Below the pieces are notes generated by a model. The model did no database searches. It was given only the letters and a program-made list of their open reading frames with translations, and was not told the origin of the DNA. Below are positions 30,402 to 38,688 of a stretch of 52,304 nt of DNA, in pieces. The translations under genes and the position numbers were made by a program. The stretch comes from Colwellia sp. (GTDB lineage: Bacteria; Pseudomonadota; Gammaproteobacteria; Enterobacterales; Alteromonadaceae): positions 1 through 52,304 of the forward strand of contig NZ_JABSOV010000022.1 in the NCBI RefSeq assembly GCF_013215345.1. The letters run 5' to 3'. Each line of letters starts with the position of its first letter. Positions within the stretch are counted from its first letter, which is position 1.

Positions 30402-31035
30402 GATATTCAGCCTATACTTAACACCATTATTTTAGTGGCTTAACTAGCCACTAAAATAATAATTGAAAGAAAAATAAATCTATAATTAACATTAGTATAA
30501 GCCAGATGAATAGCAACCTAACCTTTCGACAAAAAGCACAATCGCTATGCCACCATTTTTTAAAACTCTTCATCATTAATCTACTCGTGAAATCGCTACA
30601 CTTTTCTAGTAAAAACTATAATAACAACAGAATGATTCCATCGGAACTTTTAAAAGATAATACAGTGTTCCCACAGCGTAAGTATTTATATGATGCTTAT
30701 TTTGGTTAAGAAAATAAATCGGTACTAAAGTAACGTTCGGCATTATCAGCCAAAATTTTCACTCTATTTTTCCCTTTAAACTCAACACGTCAGCCAACGT
30801 TCATAGACTAAATGAGTTTACTGATTTTCAGCTAAGTCACTAATATCAAATCCTTCTTTTTATTCACCCGATAAACAAAGTCATTATTATGTTTTAAATC
30901 TATAAGTTAATCCCTCCACTTTATTGGGAAATATTTGTGCCTATTTTACTATCAATTCACCACAAGGAGAAATACAATACCAAATTCCAGTGAAAATTTA
31001 GTTTTAAATTCTATTCAATAGTCATAGGTAATAAA
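30402..31035. other. iscX-lrp divergent intergenic region
   Basis: 634 bases. It holds the dyad at 30426-30460 and the promoters of iscX and the Lrp-like gene. An open frame at 30506-30709 has no recognisable features. Nothing else was identified. Confidence 0.5.
30426..30460. promoter_or_regulatory. 15-bp perfect dyad upstream of iscX
   Basis: ATTATTTTAGTGGCT (30426-30440) pairs with AGCCACTAAAATAAT (30446-30460) around a 5-base loop, 25 bases before the iscX start. With no gene to terminate from the right on this strand, it may be an operator or leader structure. Confidence 0.5.
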
Positions 31036-31494
31036 ATGGATTCTTTTGACAAGCACATTCTTAGTATTTTACAAAAAGACTGTACCCTTTCAACGAGTGA
31101 CATCGCAGAGCGAGTTGGACTATCGACCACCCCTTGTTGGCGTAGAATTCAAGCAATGGAAAAATCAGGCATAATTAAGGGCCGAGTAGCGCTAGCAGAT
31201 CCCGAAAAATTAAATGTTGGTCTGTCTATTTTTGTCATGGTGAAAACCAATCAGCATAATCCTGCTTGGTTAGCCACTTTTGCCAAGGTTGCTCAGGATT
31301 TCCCTGAAATTGTTGAGTTCTATCGAATGAGTGGCGATGTTGATTACTTGCTGCGCGTAGTTGTGCCCGATATGAAAGCATACGATCGCTTTTATAAAGA
31401 ATTGATTACCAAGGTAGACTTTTCTGATATTAGTTCTAGTTTCGCCATGGAAGAGATTAAATACACTACAGCCTTACCCGTTGACTATATCTAA
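31036..31494 (+). CDS. Lrp/AsnC-family transcriptional regulator
   Basis: 152 residues. An N-terminal winged helix (DSFDKHILSILQKDCTLSTSDIAERVGLSTTPCWRRIQ region, residues 2-50) and a C-terminal RAM effector-binding domain with the GDVDYLLRVVVPDM segment are both complete. Family members usually sense amino acids and control amino acid or peptide metabolism. TAGGTA lies 7 bases before the ATG. The next gene on the same strand, 500 bases on, is a TonB-dependent receptor, a possible target (inference). Confidence 0.92.
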   Translation: MDSFDKHILSILQKDCTLSTSDIAERVGLSTTPCWRRIQAMEKSGIIKGRVALADPEKLNVGLSIFVMVKTNQHNPAWLATFAKVAQDFPEIVEFYRMSGDVDYLLRVVVPDMKAYDRFYKELITKVDFSDISSSFAMEEIKYTTALPVDYI

Positions 31495-31994
31495 AACTGG
31501 TTAACCTCTCAGCTAAAATCTAATCAACTCAGCTATTTTTTGCATAAAAATTCACTGTATTGATTAGTAAAACAGCTTCACAACTATCATAAACTACAAT
31601 TATAGTAAAATAAATAAAACTCCCCCATAAAAAAACATAAAACTATTCCCTTTTAAAACAAAGGAATAACAAACACAAACTCACATTTCATAACTTTTCA
31701 CACCGATTCAAGACTCTTCAAACCGCTTAGCTTTAGATGAATGGCGTTGCACTAACTTTAACTGCCCTGTGTTAATTATTTTTCAGTTAAACGTTAGCTG
31801 GTGTGGTTGCTTTTATTAGCAAAAACCTTACTGATACAAAACAGACTGCTAATTAGTACTAACTATATTGCTGAATCTGCGTGAGTTTTGACTGCAACAA
31901 AAAAGGTCGCAAGGAGTGTATAGGTCATCATTTATGCTTAACTCTCTTTGAAAAACTATCAAGAGAACAAAAAATATAACAAGCGGAATACAAA
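31495..31994. other. Long leader/intergenic region before first TonB-dependent receptor
   Basis: 500 AT-rich bases. An inverted pair CTAATCAA / TTGATTAG lies near 31526-31566. No small gene and no known riboswitch pattern was recognised. Confidence 0.4.
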
Positions 31995-34568
31995 ATGAAA
32001 AACTACAAATTTAGCAAGGTGAATAACGCAGTAAAATCAGCACTTGTGCTTGGTCTACTAGTAAGTCCTACCATGGTTTTTGCCGAAGAAACCACAGAGA
32101 GTCAAGCCAATACTGAAGAAGTTGAAGTAATACAAGTTCGCGGCATTCGCGGCAGCGTGGTGAAATCATTAAACACAAAACGCTATTCCAACTCAATTGT
32201 TGATGCAGTAACGGCAGAAGACATTGGCAAATTCCCAGACCAAAATGTCGCAGAATCATTACAGCGTATAACAGGCGTATCAATTACACGTAATTTTGGT
32301 GAAGGTGAGCGCGTAAGTATCCGTGGCACAACCGAGAGCCAAAACAGGACTTTACTTAATGGTCAAGCAGTTGCCTCAGCTGACTGGTGGACCAATTCGG
32401 CGGCAAGTCGTGGTTTTAACTACACCATGCTGCCATCAGAAATTGTTTCTGGCTTAGAGGTTTACAAAACACCGGAAGCTGATATCGATGAAGGCTCAAT
32501 TGGCGGTACAGTTATTGTAAGAACACGTAAGCCACTTGATTTAGAGGCAAACAAATTTGCTGGCTCTGTTTTAGCGCAATACTCTGATGTTTCTGGAGAA
32601 ACAGATCCACAGCTTTCAGCCTTATATAGTTGGAAAAATGACGATGAAACTTTTGGTGCTTTGATTTCTTTAGTACGCCAAGAGCGTAACTTGCGTCGTG
32701 ATGGTATTGAAGCATGGAGTTGGACAGACCGTGACATAACCATGGCTGATGGCACTGTCCATGAAGATGTATACAGCCCTGGTGGTGGTGGTTCCGCAAT
32801 GTTTAGCCAAGAACGTATTCGTACAGGCGGCAACCTTACTTTGCAATATCGCCCAACTGATAGCACAGAAATAACTTTCAATGCGCTAAATAGCACTATG
32901 AAAATGGATAATGAGAACCAAAACTTCTTATGGTTACCTGGTTATGGCGGTTCACAATATACCGATATTACTATTATTGAACACGATCAAGTCGGTGCAA
33001 TGGCTGTTGGTGGCACATTAGGGTTATCACCTAATGGCAACAATATTCTCGATGAAACCAAAGTACGGAATTCAAAGTTAAAAACCACCTCATATGACTT
33101 AAAAGTCGACCATGACGGTGATGTTTGGACATCAAGCATTCACTTTGGATATACCGAAGGCAGCGGTGGCTCTCAAGCTGATCGCAGTGTTGGCTGGGGT
33201 GGAAACTATGTACATAGCTATGATGCCTCGAATACTAGAGATGTAAAAACTAGCTATGCCGCCGATCCAGCTGATGGCAGTAAATGGGGGTTAGACTTTT
33301 TACGCTACGACAGTAATGACGCACAAGATGATGAAAGTTACGTACAAGTAGATTTTGGTCGCGATATCGACCTTGGTGCATTTAGCGCGATAAAATTTGG
33401 CGCTAAATATCGTGACCACGCACGTTTTAATACCAAACACACCACAGATGCCCGTGAAAATTTAGGGTGGAGCTTGGCTGATTATTCACTAGCTATGCCG
33501 AGTGACTTTTTATCAGATCAAGGCTCCGCTGGTACTTTAAAAAATTATGCTATTACCGATTCAAATAAAATCCGTAGTGAAGGTGATGCCTTAGGGTGGG
33601 ATTACCGCTTACTTAAAGCGAGTACCTTTGATATCAGCGAAAAAATTACCGCTGCATATATAAAAGCAGACATAGACTCTGAAGGATTACGCGGTAACGT
33701 TGGTGTACGTTTAGTTTATACCGATCAAAGTTCTGCGGCTTATGTTGGCGCGACTGGCAGTGAGATTTGGACCAATGAGTCGACAAGTTATTTTGATATT
33801 TTACCGAGTTTAAACCTTGCGATTGACTTACAAGAAGACTTATTACTACGAATGAGTGCTGCTCGAGTTATGTCTCGTCCTGATTACGCCAAGATGACGT
33901 CTTCAACCTCATACAACAAAGAAACTCAAACCGGTACTGGTGGTAATCCAGCCATCGACCCATACCGTGCTACGCAATTTGACTTAGGTCTAGAATGGTA
34001 CTTTAGTGATGCTGGTATTGTTTCAGCGGTGGTTTTCTTAAAAGACATTCAATCATTTATTGATACACAAGCAACCTTAGAGACCCACGAGGGTGTTGAG
34101 ATTTTGATCAATCGTCCAGTCAACGGTAAAGGCGGTACTATTCAAGGTCTAGAGTTTGGTTACCAGCAAGAATTATATGAAGGCTTTGGCTGGTCCGCTA
34201 ACTACACTTATGTCGATGGTGAAGCTAAAGACAGTGAAGGCAATAATGTCACTATCCCGGGTAACTCAGATCATACCGTTAACTTAAGTAGTTATTTTGA
34301 AACAGACACTTTTAGTGGACGAATATCTTATAACTACCGTACTGGTTATGACACAGGCGAAGGCTGGCCGGGATATGTTGCTGACTACGGTCAAGTCGAT
34401 GCAAACCTTTCTTATAACCTTAATGAGAACATTACTTTTATTATTGAAGGTATTAACTTAACCGATGAGAAAACCTTTAGTTACCAAGAAAAAGGCGTTG
34501 AACAAGCCTTAACCGGTTATTACGCCGATGGCCGTAGACTTGTTGCAGGTGTTCGCTTTAACTTTTAG
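31995..34568 (+). CDS. TonB-dependent outer-membrane receptor (paralogue 1)
   Basis: 857 residues. Signal peptide to about residue 30 (VFAEE), a possible TonB-box region (EEVEVIQVRGIRGS), plug domain about 55-165 (VTAEDIGKFPDQNVAESLQRITGV and NRTLLNGQAVASADWW), then a 22-stranded-type barrel ending in F (AGVRFNF). The plug type is common in marine gammaproteobacterial receptors for carbohydrates, peptides or other nutrients; the ligand is not readable. It is a clear paralogue of the gene at 38689. CGGAA precedes the ATG. Tandem terminators follow. Confidence 0.92.
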   Translation: MKNYKFSKVNNAVKSALVLGLLVSPTMVFAEETTESQANTEEVEVIQVRGIRGSVVKSLNTKRYSNSIVDAVTAEDIGKFPDQNVAESLQRITGVSITRNFGEGERVSIRGTTESQNRTLLNGQAVASADWWTNSAASRGFNYTMLPSEIVSGLEVYKTPEADIDEGSIGGTVIVRTRKPLDLEANKFAGSVLAQYSDVSGETDPQLSALYSWKNDDETFGALISLVRQERNLRRDGIEAWSWTDRDITMADGTVHEDVYSPGGGGSAMFSQERIRTGGNLTLQYRPTDSTEITFNALNSTMKMDNENQNFLWLPGYGGSQYTDITIIEHDQVGAMAVGGTLGLSPNGNNILDETKVRNSKLKTTSYDLKVDHDGDVWTSSIHFGYTEGSGGSQADRSVGWGGNYVHSYDASNTRDVKTSYAADPADGSKWGLDFLRYDSNDAQDDESYVQVDFGRDIDLGAFSAIKFGAKYRDHARFNTKHTTDARENLGWSLADYSLAMPSDFLSDQGSAGTLKNYAITDSNKIRSEGDALGWDYRLLKASTFDISEKITAAYIKADIDSEGLRGNVGVRLVYTDQSSAAYVGATGSEIWTNESTSYFDILPSLNLAIDLQEDLLLRMSAARVMSRPDYAKMTSSTSYNKETQTGTGGNPAIDPYRATQFDLGLEWYFSDAGIVSAVVFLKDIQSFIDTQATLETHEGVEILINRPVNGKGGTIQGLEFGYQQELYEGFGWSANYTYVDGEAKDSEGNNVTIPGNSDHTVNLSSYFETDTFSGRISYNYRTGYDTGEGWPGYVADYGQVDANLSYNLNENITFIIEGINLTDEKTFSYQEKGVEQALTGYYADGRRLVAGVRFNF

Positions 34569-34600
34569 TAAGCCATGACTATTAAAAGTTAAAGCAATAT

Positions 34601-34677
34601 GTCGCTAGTAGTTTCTCCCCTTACTAGCGACACTTCATAGCCAAGTGACTTCGAAACTTGAGGTTATTTGGCTATGA
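34601..34677 (+). other. Two stem-loops in the 3' region of the first receptor gene
   Basis: GTCGCTAGTA (34601-34610) pairs with TACTAGCGAC (34622-34631). TCATAGCCAA (34635-34644) pairs with TTGGCTATGA (34668-34677), with an inner CAAGT/ACTTG stem. Neither has a T-run. Confidence 0.6.
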
Positions 34678-34718
34678 CCAAGATAAGGGTTTTCTCTTAC
34701 ACACACTCTTGGTTTTTT
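34677..34718 (+). terminator. First of two tandem terminators after receptor 1
   Basis: ACCAAGA (34677-34683) pairs with TCTTGGT (34707-34713), followed by TTTTT. Confidence 0.6.
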
Positions 34719-34720
34719 CG

Positions 34721-34757
34721 CGAGTTTTAGCCGTTAGGCTAAAACTCGTTTTTTTAT
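34721..34757 (+). terminator. Second, strong terminator after receptor 1
   Basis: CGAGTTTTAGCC (34721-34732) pairs with GGCTAAAACTCG (34737-34748), loop GTTA, followed by a run of seven T. Confidence 0.93.
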
Positions 34758-34920
34758 TTAAAGCTTAAAAAAGTAGAGCTATCAACAAATAAACACAGTA
34801 GAATAAATTTATCTCTTTCATTGCTAAAATATTGTTGATATTAAGTTTGTGCATGCTCTACCCCCCTCTTTTTATACTTATTTTAACTAAACGTCTGAAT
34901 AACCTCAGCTGACTTTAACA

Positions 34921-36312
34921 ATGAAATTATTTACCACTGTGATACTAGTATTTTCTCTGCTATTCAGCTGGCAAACTAAAGCCGACATGCTTTCGGCTAC
35001 CCTCGACTACAATACTGCAAAATACCAGCGAGCCTTTGATGAATTTCAACGCTTAGCCAAACTGGGTCATAAAGATGCTATTTATAATATTGGCGTAATG
35101 TATCTTTATGGCCAAGGCGTTAGTAAAAACCTAATCGATGCACATTCATGGTTCTCTTTAGCCGCCGATTATGGTTTAGATGAAGCACGCTCAGCGGCAC
35201 GATTAATTGAACAAGAATTAAAAGATCAAAAAACCTCTGAATTACTTGAGAGCAGTTTTCAAAAACTGAATCTAACATTTGGTTATGAGCATTACCAAAA
35301 GACGCTATTACCAATGTTTAACGATAAACAATATCAACTAACCACCAATATACCACCACTAAGAATACATAAAGTAGATGCTAAATATCCAAAAAAAGCT
35401 TACGAAAAAGGTATTGAGGGTTGGGTATGGTTAGAGTTCGACGTAGATGAATCTGGCGCGGTCAAAGATGTTGATATAATCGATGCATTTCCAAATAAAA
35501 CATTTAATCGCGCAATATATAATGCCGTCCGTCGCTGGCGCTATGAACCTTTGATGATTGAGGGTAAGGCAAAAAATTATTCCAGCCGATCATTACTTTA
35601 TCATTTCACCACATTTAAAGGTAAGCGCTACCAAGCCAGTTTTAGCCAACAAAAGAAAAGTTATCAAAAGAAAATCAATCAACTTATCGAAGGCGCTGAG
35701 CAAGGAAATGCTTTAGTACAATATTATATTGCTAACTGGTTAGCAGCCGATGAGCATAATGCCACACGCTTACTGCGTTCTCATTGGCAGAAGAAAACGG
35801 CTGGCTCAGACTTATTACTCGCTTCAGCTATCAATGGCTATCCAAATTCACAATATAGGTTGGGTAGTAACTTATTAAGGGGTGAATATACTCAAGCAGA
35901 TAGACAAAAAGGTTTGAACTGGCTAATAAATGCCGCTCAATCGGGTTTTTCTTATGCGCAATATAGACTTGGACGTGAGTTATTAGACAAACAAAGCCTT
36001 GAATATGACGTCGATAAAGCCAAACGCTGGTTACAAAGTGCTGCTCAGCAGGGGCATTTTAGGGCTTTACGTGATCTCGTTGCCATTGAGTTAGCCGCAC
36101 AAAATTATCAAAGTGCAGCGCAATATCTCAAACTAGCCCTCAAACAGGATGATGATCATCCTGATCTATTATTAGCGCAAGCAAAAATACTACAGCAACA
36201 AAAACATTATACTAAGAGTCAGGAAAAGGCTAATGAAGCATTACAGCAGGCAAAATCACGTCAGTGGTACCTGTCAAATATTGCTGCTTATATTGATAAC
36301 ACCAAACTATAA
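34921..36312 (+). CDS. Exported Sel1-repeat protein with internal TonB C-terminal domain
   Basis: 463 residues. A signal peptide ends near TKA (residue 21). A first Sel1-like repeat (about 50-92, GHKDAIYNIGVMYLYGQGVSKN), then a TonB C-terminal domain at about 143-231 (KYPKKAYEKGIEGWVWLEFDVDESG, FNRAIYNAVRRWRYEP), then several more Sel1/TPR repeats to about 440. It lacks the usual TonB N-terminal anchor followed by a proline-rich spacer. TonB domains bind receptor TonB boxes, and Sel1 repeats bind proteins, so it may be a periplasmic adaptor for the neighbouring receptors (inference). The ATG has no strong Shine-Dalgarno. It is convergent with the CadC-like gene. Confidence 0.85.
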   Translation: MKLFTTVILVFSLLFSWQTKADMLSATLDYNTAKYQRAFDEFQRLAKLGHKDAIYNIGVMYLYGQGVSKNLIDAHSWFSLAADYGLDEARSAARLIEQELKDQKTSELLESSFQKLNLTFGYEHYQKTLLPMFNDKQYQLTTNIPPLRIHKVDAKYPKKAYEKGIEGWVWLEFDVDESGAVKDVDIIDAFPNKTFNRAIYNAVRRWRYEPLMIEGKAKNYSSRSLLYHFTTFKGKRYQASFSQQKKSYQKKINQLIEGAEQGNALVQYYIANWLAADEHNATRLLRSHWQKKTAGSDLLLASAINGYPNSQYRLGSNLLRGEYTQADRQKGLNWLINAAQSGFSYAQYRLGRELLDKQSLEYDVDKAKRWLQSAAQQGHFRALRDLVAIELAAQNYQSAAQYLKLALKQDDDHPDLLLAQAKILQQQKHYTKSQEKANEALQQAKSRQWYLSNIAAYIDNTKL

Positions 36313-36373
36313 CTGACAACTTAACTTGTACTTAATAATTACTGGTTAATGGTTAATGGTGAACCAACGCCTG

Positions 36374-38557
36374 TTAATCTTTCGATTTTCGTTGTAACAA
36401 TATATCCGTTTCAAAACCTTCAACTTTTGAAAAAACCAAGTGTTTACCATCATTGGAAGCGCTGATATTAAGCATCAAGTTAATGTCTTGTTCGTACCGA
36501 CCAATATTGGCAATATGTACATGATCCTGTTCAGCAAACTTGAATAAATATAAACCTAGTTGATGCCCTTGTTTCACCACATAATATATACCTAAGTCAA
36601 AAACATGTGGTCGATATAACAATAAAGATGGAGCTAAATTATCAACGGGTAATTGGTCTGTGGCATGGGCACTTAAAAACGTCTCTATATAGGAAATATA
36701 ATGATGATATGAAGGGTTTAATTTCTTCATATTCTCTACAGATAACACATCATTAATGGCTACCTTTCGTACATTATTTTCTTGCTGTGAGTCATTTACC
36801 GAACTAACGTGGAGCTTATTTTCATTAAGCAACTTTGTGCTAGCTAACTGCAAATCATATTGCCATAACTGTTTACTGTCATCATTAGTGGCACTAAATA
36901 CAATAAACCTACCATCGCTGGACCAATTCACTTCATCGATATTATTATAATCATAAATAATAGCCACTAAGTGCTTACTGTAAATATTTATCAAATGCAG
37001 ATTTTGCCGACTATCGCCAAGTAAAAGGTTCTCACCATTTGGCGACCATAATAAATATTTAGGGTGAATGTCCTCGGGTAAATTAGCTAATAGGTTAGCG
37101 GCTTTTTTATCTTTATATTTCAACCAAATCTCGACATGTTTTAAACCATCGGTTGACCGCCTTTGGTAAGAAACAAAAGCCGTTTGTCGGCCGTCTTTCG
37201 ATAAGGTAGGTAAAACATCGGTACGCGCTGACGAGGAAAGCTGCTTAATAACCACTTGCTGGTGATTATTCAGCGATTTGAGTTGCAAATTATATAAGTT
37301 TACATTTACTAACCCCTCGGCATGGGCTAATTGTTTCGTTAACGGATTTAAGTCGATATCAGGAATGAAACCAATGGGTAGGTGTACCACTTCACTATTG
37401 CCATCGAGTGACATTAACCTCAGGCTTTCATTACCCAACCAAAAACTTTCTCCACTTTCATGCCACTTTATCCCCCAATATTCTTGCTCTCGTATTTCAA
37501 TAACGCTACGCGTTGAACTGACTAGGTCCATGTGCTGCAACACATAACCTTGTGAACTTTGCTCAACAAAAAGTAACTGGTTAGTTTCTTTGTCTATATC
37601 CATTAATATTGGCTGGATATTACTGATATCGTCCTGTTTAATCAGGCTTGGATAACCTTCAGTCGCTAAGGTTAATTTAGTTAGGATCGGTAAATTATTT
37701 TGCCAGCGTTGCAAATACAAAGTGTTATCGTTTAACCAGTGCATTTTTTGTCGACTAAAACCAACCTGACAATCACTGAGATGAAAATCAGGACTCAAGC
37801 GCCAGGTTTCAATAGGATTAACAACAGACATTACACGAATTTCACAGCTGATAGGATCATGTCGATAATAAATTAACCACTTGCCATCCGGTGACCACTC
37901 GGGGGCTTCTTCACTGTAACCGGTACTTTTAATAACATGCACAGCTTGAGTTTGGGCATCAAACACCGCCATATCCATTTGGTCACGATTATTACTACTT
38001 TGACTAAACGCTAAGTATCGACCCTTGGGCGAATAACGGAGAAAATTTTCTGGCCCTGGTGTTGAAGTTAACCGAGACTCATAAGTGTATTCAGGAACCT
38101 GTAAACTTGGCTTACTTAATTCAAAAAGGCTAAAAGTAATACCAATACCTAATAAAACACTTGCGATAGCAACTAAACTGAGATTGAATTTATTCTTTTT
38201 GAATTGTCCAACGTTATCAGACGCTGGCTCAGGAAAAACCAGTTCAGCAATCAGTTGATAGCCGACCCTAGGCACTGTTTTAATAAAACGTGGGGTTTCT
38301 TTGTCATCATGCAGTGATTTACGTAGTTGAGTGATAGCTTGAGAAACCGAATTATCACTAACGATGGTATCTTGCCACAAGACATCCATAATCTGGTTGC
38401 GAGAGACCGCCTGCCCGTAGTTTTCAATCAATAACTTTAGTAATTTCAGCTGCCTAGCTTCAACATCATGCCATTTCTGGTCAATGAAAAATTTCAGTGC
38501 GATAAAATCGACCTCAACCTCATTAACTTTTACTTTATCTACTTGGCTTTGTGGCAT
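36374..38557 (-). CDS. CadC/ToxR-like membrane regulator with TolB-like propeller
   Basis: 727 residues. Residues about 10-110 form an OmpR-type winged helix (VEARQLKLLKLLIENYGQAVSRNQIMDVLW, SVSQAITQLRKSL, VPRVGYQL). One membrane segment lies at about 126-147. The periplasmic part holds PD40/TolB-like beta-propeller repeats (LRYSPKGRYLAFSQ, EWSPDGKWLIYY, LWSPNGENLL, NWSSDGRFIVFS, SNDGKHLVFSK). Such one-component regulators bind DNA while anchored in the membrane. It diverges from the second TonB-dependent receptor with a 131-base shared control region, so that gene is the likely target (inference). Confidence 0.88.
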   Translation of the reverse strand: MPQSQVDKVKVNEVEVDFIALKFFIDQKWHDVEARQLKLLKLLIENYGQAVSRNQIMDVLWQDTIVSDNSVSQAITQLRKSLHDDKETPRFIKTVPRVGYQLIAELVFPEPASDNVGQFKKNKFNLSLVAIASVLLGIGITFSLFELSKPSLQVPEYTYESRLTSTPGPENFLRYSPKGRYLAFSQSSNNRDQMDMAVFDAQTQAVHVIKSTGYSEEAPEWSPDGKWLIYYRHDPISCEIRVMSVVNPIETWRLSPDFHLSDCQVGFSRQKMHWLNDNTLYLQRWQNNLPILTKLTLATEGYPSLIKQDDISNIQPILMDIDKETNQLLFVEQSSQGYVLQHMDLVSSTRSVIEIREQEYWGIKWHESGESFWLGNESLRLMSLDGNSEVVHLPIGFIPDIDLNPLTKQLAHAEGLVNVNLYNLQLKSLNNHQQVVIKQLSSSARTDVLPTLSKDGRQTAFVSYQRRSTDGLKHVEIWLKYKDKKAANLLANLPEDIHPKYLLWSPNGENLLLGDSRQNLHLINIYSKHLVAIIYDYNNIDEVNWSSDGRFIVFSATNDDSKQLWQYDLQLASTKLLNENKLHVSSVNDSQQENNVRKVAINDVLSVENMKKLNPSYHHYISYIETFLSAHATDQLPVDNLAPSLLLYRPHVFDLGIYYVVKQGHQLGLYLFKFAEQDHVHIANIGRYEQDINLMLNISASNDGKHLVFSKVEGFETDILLQRKSKD

Positions 38558-38688
38558 GAATTCATTACAAGTTTTAGGGCGAATTATTGGTCAATCGGCG
38601 TAACAAAAGGTATTATTCTTAAGCACTATTCTATGCTGCGCTGGCATCTATATCAATTGAAAGTTAAAGGCTTCGGAATATAATAAAT

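Noticed and set aside
30506..30709. Open frame of 67 codons on the plus strand
   Set aside because: No Shine-Dalgarno, no recognisable domain, AT-rich intergenic composition; probably chance.
30978..30990. A second copy of the MITE end (ATACCAAATTC) before the Lrp-like gene
   Set aside because: Only a short partial match with no opposite end found nearby.
31888..31922. TTGACT ... TGTATA as a receptor 1 promoter
   Set aside because: The spacing is 23 bases, too long for a sigma-70 promoter.
31495..31994. Riboswitch before receptor 1
   Set aside because: No known riboswitch core such as the cobalamin, TPP or FMN consensus could be recognised.
32462..32896. 144-codon minus-strand frame inside receptor 1
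   Set aside because: Antisense to conserved plug and barrel codons of a clear gene.
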